Positions 34,611 to 37,516 of a DNA stretch of 37,516 nt are shown here, piece after piece (position 1 is the first letter of the stretch; each line of letters begins with the position of its first letter). The notes beneath the pieces were generated by a model that searched no databases, was not told the DNA's origin, and was given only the letters and a program-made list of their open reading frames with translations. The translations under genes were made by a program, and so were the position numbers. The DNA comes from Planctomycetaceae bacterium (lineage in GTDB: Bacteria; Planctomycetota; Planctomycetia; Pirellulales; Pirellulaceae). The DNA lies in the NCBI GenBank assembly GCA_012729315.1, contig JAAYDI010000174.1, forward strand, positions 1 to 37,516, in the 5' to 3' direction.

Positions 34611-35504
34611 ATGTGGTTTCGGACATTCATCGTAGTCATCATCGTAGTCGTATATTGTCTCTTGGCCACGCCCGGTTGGGCTCGTGACATCTACGTCAAC
34701 AACGTCACGGGGGACGACCGCTACGACGGCAATGCGCCGGTAGCTGCGGATCTCTACGGCCCCTACCGCACGCTCACTCGTGCCTTGAAGGCGAGTGTGA
34801 AAGGGGATCGTGTCATTGTTGCGAACACGGGGGAGGCGTATCGCGAGTGCATCACGTTGCAGGGGGCTCGGCAGAGCGGGTACCCTGATGCGCCGTTTGA
34901 ACTCATTGGCAACGGTGCGGTGTTGGAAGGTTCCGAGCAGGTACCGGCGGACGATTGGATCTTTGTCGGCGGCAACCTGTTTCGTTTCCAGCCACCGAAG
35001 ATGAGTTTCCAGGTATTGTACCTGGACGGGAAGCCGGCGCAGCGGCGGCAAGTCTCGGTGCTGGCCGATATTGACGACCTGCAGCCGCTCGAGTGGTGCC
35101 TGCACGAGCGATGGGTGTATTTTCGCACGGAGCCGAACCGGCTGCCTCAGTCGTACGCCCTGTCCTTTGCGGCGCGGCAGGTCGGCATCACGCTCTATGA
35201 AGTGCAGCATGTGATTGTGCGCGATCTTGTGGTGCAGGGTTTTCAGCTCGACGGAGTCAATGCGCATGATGGTGTGCGCGACGCGGTGCTGGTCGGTCTG
35301 AACTGCCGCGGCAATGCGCGCAGCGGCATCTCGGTGGGTGGTGCATCGCGCGTCCGCGTGGATTCCTGTCTGGTCGGCAACAACGGTGTGGCGCAGATCC
35401 GTACGGAAGGTTATTCCCGCACGCAGATCGTGGGCAGCGACGTGTTGGACAACACGGCACCGCGGATTGTGCGTGACGGTGGCCAGGTGGAAGAGGCGAA
35501 CTAG
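34611..35504 (+). CDS. Exported right-handed beta-helix-like protein
   Basis: The 297-residue product has a signal peptide (WFRTFIVVIIVVVYCLLATP, then GWA). The mature part opens with RDIYVNNVTGDDRYDGNAPV, the usual start of secreted planctomycete beta-helix proteins, followed by YGPYRTLTRALKASVKGDRV and YRECITLQGARQSGYPDAPF. The second half has short turns of VIVRDLVVQGFQLDGVNAHD, AVLVGLNCRGNARSGISVGG and ASRVRVDSCLVGNNGV, the pattern of a right-handed parallel beta-helix (pectate-lyase-like). Catalytic residues cannot be named. ATG 34611 with GGGAG 11 bases upstream begins the signal. Its TAG stop shares a CTAG with the stop of the convergent YbhN-like gene. Confidence 0.7.
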   Translation: MWFRTFIVVIIVVVYCLLATPGWARDIYVNNVTGDDRYDGNAPVAADLYGPYRTLTRALKASVKGDRVIVANTGEAYRECITLQGARQSGYPDAPFELIGNGAVLEGSEQVPADDWIFVGGNLFRFQPPKMSFQVLYLDGKPAQRRQVSVLADIDDLQPLEWCLHERWVYFRTEPNRLPQSYALSFAARQVGITLYEVQHVIVRDLVVQGFQLDGVNAHDGVRDAVLVGLNCRGNARSGISVGGASRVRVDSCLVGNNGVAQIRTEGYSRTQIVGSDVLDNTAPRIVRDGGQVEEAN

Positions 35505-36487
35505 CGCGAGCGGGTCCGGTGCTTCTGCGCCCGGAGGCTGCACCAGTAGATCACGACGCCGATGGCTGCGACCAGGATAGTGAGCAGTCGGTAGACGAGG
35601 GCCACGAGGACGCCCGCGACGTCGACGGCGGGATCTGCCGGGATGATCTCGTACAGTTCCCGGATGGCGAACTCGAACGCCCCGAAACCGCCGGGTGCCA
35701 GCGGCAGGGAGCCGGCCACCATTCCCAGGGGCACCAGGATCAGGTGTTCACGGAGCGTTGGCACGTGGGCGAACATGGCCTGCGCGATGAAGTAGAACGC
35801 CAGGGCGAACAGTGCGTGGCTGCCGATGCTCATCAGCACCGTGATGCCGACCGTGACCCACCGCGTGCGGTAGATCCGCAGGGCGCTGATCAACCGGTCG
35901 AGGATCCGGCCGATTTTGGGCAGTCGGGTGAGGAAGCGGGCCACCGGCCCGCTGGCGAACCCGGGCAGCATGGCGACGGCGATGGCCACAGCGCCCAGTG
36001 CGGCGCAGGCCAGGGTCAGGTGGCAGATGGTCTTCACTTCCACGGTGGGTCGCGGGATGCCTCCGCCCAGGATCGCGGCGCTGGTCAGCAGCACCAGCGC
36101 GTAGACCCCCACGATCCGATCGAGCATCACGGTGGCGACGGCCTCGGCCCGCCGCCCCGGCTGTTCCCGGGCGATGAACACGGCCTTGAACAGGTCTCCC
36201 CCGATCGAGCCCACGACGACGAAATTGAACAGGTATCCCAGGAACCCCAGCCGAAACGCATCGGTCAGCCGGAAACGCAGTTGCAGGGCGCGCACCAGCA
36301 GGTACCAGCGCACGAACGTCACGGCGACCGCCGTGAAGACGATGACCAATGCGGCCAGCAGCAGCGGCCAGTTCTTCGGCCGTTCCAGGAACTGTTCGTA
36401 CTGGTCCGGCCGCACGGTCGCCAGCAACCAGGCGACGATGCCCACCGGCACGGCGAATTTCAGGAATGCAATAAGATAACGCTTCAC
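35501..36487 (-). CDS. YbhN / lysylphosphatidylglycerol-synthase-TM family membrane protein
   Basis: The 328-residue product is an integral membrane protein with about eight hydrophobic segments (for example YLIAFLKFAVPVGIVAWLLA, LLLAALVIVFTAVAVTFVRW, LGFLGYLFNFVVVGSIGGDL and TVGITVLMSIGSHALFALAF). GSIGGDLFKAVFI and the later PLGMVAGSLPLAPGGFGAFE are signatures of the family that includes the flippase part of MprF and stand-alone YbhN proteins. The catalytic MprF domain is absent. A role in moving lipids or in membrane homeostasis is inference. The frame is open to an ATG at 36631, but the family N-terminus fits the GTG at 36487 better; the extra 48 residues look unlike protein. It is convergent with the beta-helix gene and the two stops overlap. 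Confidence 0.8.
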   Translation of the reverse strand: MKRYLIAFLKFAVPVGIVAWLLATVRPDQYEQFLERPKNWPLLLAALVIVFTAVAVTFVRWYLLVRALQLRFRLTDAFRLGFLGYLFNFVVVGSIGGDLFKAVFIAREQPGRRAEAVATVMLDRIVGVYALVLLTSAAILGGGIPRPTVEVKTICHLTLACAALGAVAIAVAMLPGFASGPVARFLTRLPKIGRILDRLISALRIYRTRWVTVGITVLMSIGSHALFALAFYFIAQAMFAHVPTLREHLILVPLGMVAGSLPLAPGGFGAFEFAIRELYEIIPADPAVDVAGVLVALVYRLLTILVAAIGVVIYWCSLRAQKHRTRSR

Positions 36488-36508
36488 GGCGATGTCCGCT
36501 GGCCGTCC

Positions 36509-36537
36509 TTGACACTTCTGCAGGCGCTTGCTAATGT
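36509..36537 (+). promoter_or_regulatory. Sigma70-type promoter, probably for tRNA-Ala
   Basis: TTGACA (36509-36514, perfect -35) and TAATGT (36532-36537) are separated by exactly 17 bp. The next plus-strand feature is the tRNA-Ala gene 128 bp downstream, with no open frame between that looks coding. The box lies just upstream of the YbhN-like gene's preferred start, on the other strand. Confidence 0.6.
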
Positions 36538-36665
36538 GCCATTTCTCAGCCCGTTCCGAGGCCCTGTACACGGTGGCCCTGCACACGATACGGTTTTCAT
36601 CGTTGGGGGGGAAGGCGGGAGCGTCCGGCAAGGACGCGATGACCGCGGGGGCGGGAGGTGACTGC

Positions 36666-36738
36666 GGGGGATTAGCTCAGTTGGGAGAGCGCGTGAATGG
36701 CATTCACGAGGTCAGGGGTTCGAGCCCCCTATCCTCCA
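36666..36738 (+). tRNA. tRNA-Ala (anticodon GGC)
   Basis: The 73-base sequence folds as a full cloverleaf. The acceptor is GGGGGAT / ATCCTCC with one G-T pair, the D arm contains AGCTCAGTTGGGAGAGC, and the anticodon stem CGTGA / TCACG holds the loop ATGGCAT with anticodon GGC. The T arm is AGGGGTTCGAGCCCCCT and the discriminator base is A. CCA is not encoded. Degraded restriction-modification sequence begins 83 bp past its 3' end, fitting the gene having served as an integration target. Confidence 0.95.
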
Positions 36739-36820
36739 TTCCCACTACGGCAACTGCCTCGTGCCGCGCCCATTTTGACAACGATGTTGTCCCATGGCGG
36801 TGGATGGAGTGCGGTAGACC

Positions 36821-37180
36821 GTGTTTGAGCAAGCCTTCAAGAACATCGATGACGTGCTCCGGAAAGAAGCCGGCTGCACGACTGAGCTCGACTACACCGA
36901 GCAGAGTCGTGGTTCCTGTTCCTGAAGTACCTGGACGGGCTGGAGCAGGACAAGGCGACCAAAGCGCAACTGGACGGGAAGCGGTACAGCTACATCCTCG
37001 ACAAGTCCTATCGCTGCGAATCATGGGCGGCCCTCAAGGACAAGGATGGCAAGCTCACGCTCAGTATAACCTGCGCGAGATCATCGATTACATCGGCGAG
37101 CTGCCTGCCAGCAGAAACTCGCCGCCCTCGACGAGCTGAAGAAGTCGCTGCTACACCAGGCCTTTTGCGGGCAACTCTGA
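36821..37180 (+). pseudogene. Deletion-fused relic of a type I restriction-modification locus (hsdM/hsdS)
   Basis: Four pieces lie in order, in shifting frames. From GTG 36821 the frame reads VFEQAFKNIDDVLRKEAGCT and TELDYTEQ, the start of HsdM (the type I adenine methyltransferase). After a one-base loss it continues SWFLFLKYLDGLEQDKATKA and YSYILDKSYRCESWAALKDK. A later frame gives YNLREIIDYIGEL, an internal HsdM segment that normally lies well over 50 residues further on. The last frame reads QQKLAALDELKKSLLHQAFC plus GQL and a TGA at 37178-37180, the usual end of an HsdS specificity subunit. Everything between is missing: the methylase catalytic motifs (NPPF) and all target-recognition domains. 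No function can remain. The relic indicates that a complete type I system once stood beside the tRNA-Ala. Confidence 0.85.
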
Positions 37181-37391
37181 CTTTCGCCAGAAAAGCCATG
37201 CGGACAATGACGTTGGTGAGCCCCCAGGACCGACGGTATAGTAGACGGCAGACGACAAAAGCACCCAAATCCTGGGACGGTGAAAGGCTCGGTCATTCTG
37301 AGCCGGTTGTAGTGGACAAATCCATGCCATGGATGGGCCCATTCGCATGGACTGCCTACCTCCTCACCGTGCAGCGGTTACATCCCGCGAT
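37181..37391. other. Non-coding stretch after the hsd relic
   Basis: No intact gene is seen. Short frames present here have no family resemblance. The region joins the relic to the palindromic repeats at the window edge. Confidence 0.35.
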
Positions 37392-37473
37392 TGGCCGAAG
37401 GCCACTATCAACGTAGCCTGGGGCAACGCCCCAGGAAATCGAAGCCATGGCACACGTTTGGCTGAAGGCCAAA
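37392..37473. repeat. Cluster of GAA-loop and related palindromes
   Basis: Three hairpins follow each other: TGGCC-GAA-GGCCA (37392-37404), CCTGGGGC-AAC-GCCCCAGG (37417-37435) and TTTGGC-TGAAG-GCCAAA (37457-37473). The same kind of sequence continues to the window end (GGCCTTCGG at 37508-37516). The family resembles the palindromes at 13-25 and 95-107, so both ends of the window lie in the same repeat type. Confidence 0.6.
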
Positions 37474-37516
37474 CTCACCTACGGCATGGTCTCCCATGTG
37501 TGAATATGGCCTTCGG

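Overview
The window looks like a chromosome segment of a planctomycete, probably from the Pirellulales/Planctomycetales. The evidence is high GC in the central part, many secreted planctomycete-type proteins (a PQQ-propeller protein opening with an 'FRGPTG' motif, a Gly-Met-Pro lipoprotein, a long fucose-isomerase-like protein), lipoprotein and Tat signals, and intergenic repeats built from ATGACGA-type heptads. This assignment is inference from recalled protein families; no rRNA gene or other marker is present to settle it.

Left accessory zone (1 to about 8.85 kb). This zone has visibly lower and uneven GC, short genes, degraded genes and repeats. It holds GAA-loop palindromes at the left edge, a HemG-like flavodoxin protein behind a frameshifted gene remnant, a PQQ-propeller protein, a secreted hypothetical protein, and a pair of similar 24-bp sequences in inverted orientation (212-235 and 4751-4774). 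It continues with gene debris, a lipoprotein, a degraded recombinase-associated small gene, and a tight three-gene operon (TIGR04255-family protein plus two unrecognised partners, 6675-8440, minus strand). It ends at the 3' end of a tRNA-Asn gene (8855-8927).

Core zone (about 9 to 36.7 kb). GC is high and the genes are mostly intact. In order: RsbW-like anti-sigma kinase and STAS antagonist, two small membrane or exported proteins, a 1306-residue MFS/PlsC/acyl-activating fusion (LplT-Aas type), a Tat-exported hypothetical protein, a HEAT-like anchored protein, an SH3b exported protein, methionine aminopeptidase, LeuS, GlgC and RpsD. Then come a collagen-like Gly-Met-Pro lipoprotein and a second lipoprotein, a fucose-isomerase-like protein, a coiled-coil exported protein, a fumarylacetoacetate-hydrolase-family enzyme, a macro-domain protein, a beta-helix-like exported protein and a YbhN/LPG-synthase-TM protein. 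Three copies of an inverted heptad repeat (15284-15501, 18127-18320, 19701-19910) sit between genes, and five of their six ends meet a stop codon exactly or supply it.

Right accessory zone (from 36.74 kb). Immediately 3' of a tRNA-Ala (36666-36738, with a good sigma70-like promoter upstream) lies a deletion-fused relic of a type I restriction-modification locus: HsdM start, a short internal HsdM piece, then the HsdS end. GAA-loop palindromes follow to the window edge. The core is thus bounded by two tRNA genes with accessory debris on the 3' side of each, as expected for tRNA-targeted integration, although I see no duplicated attachment site inside the window.
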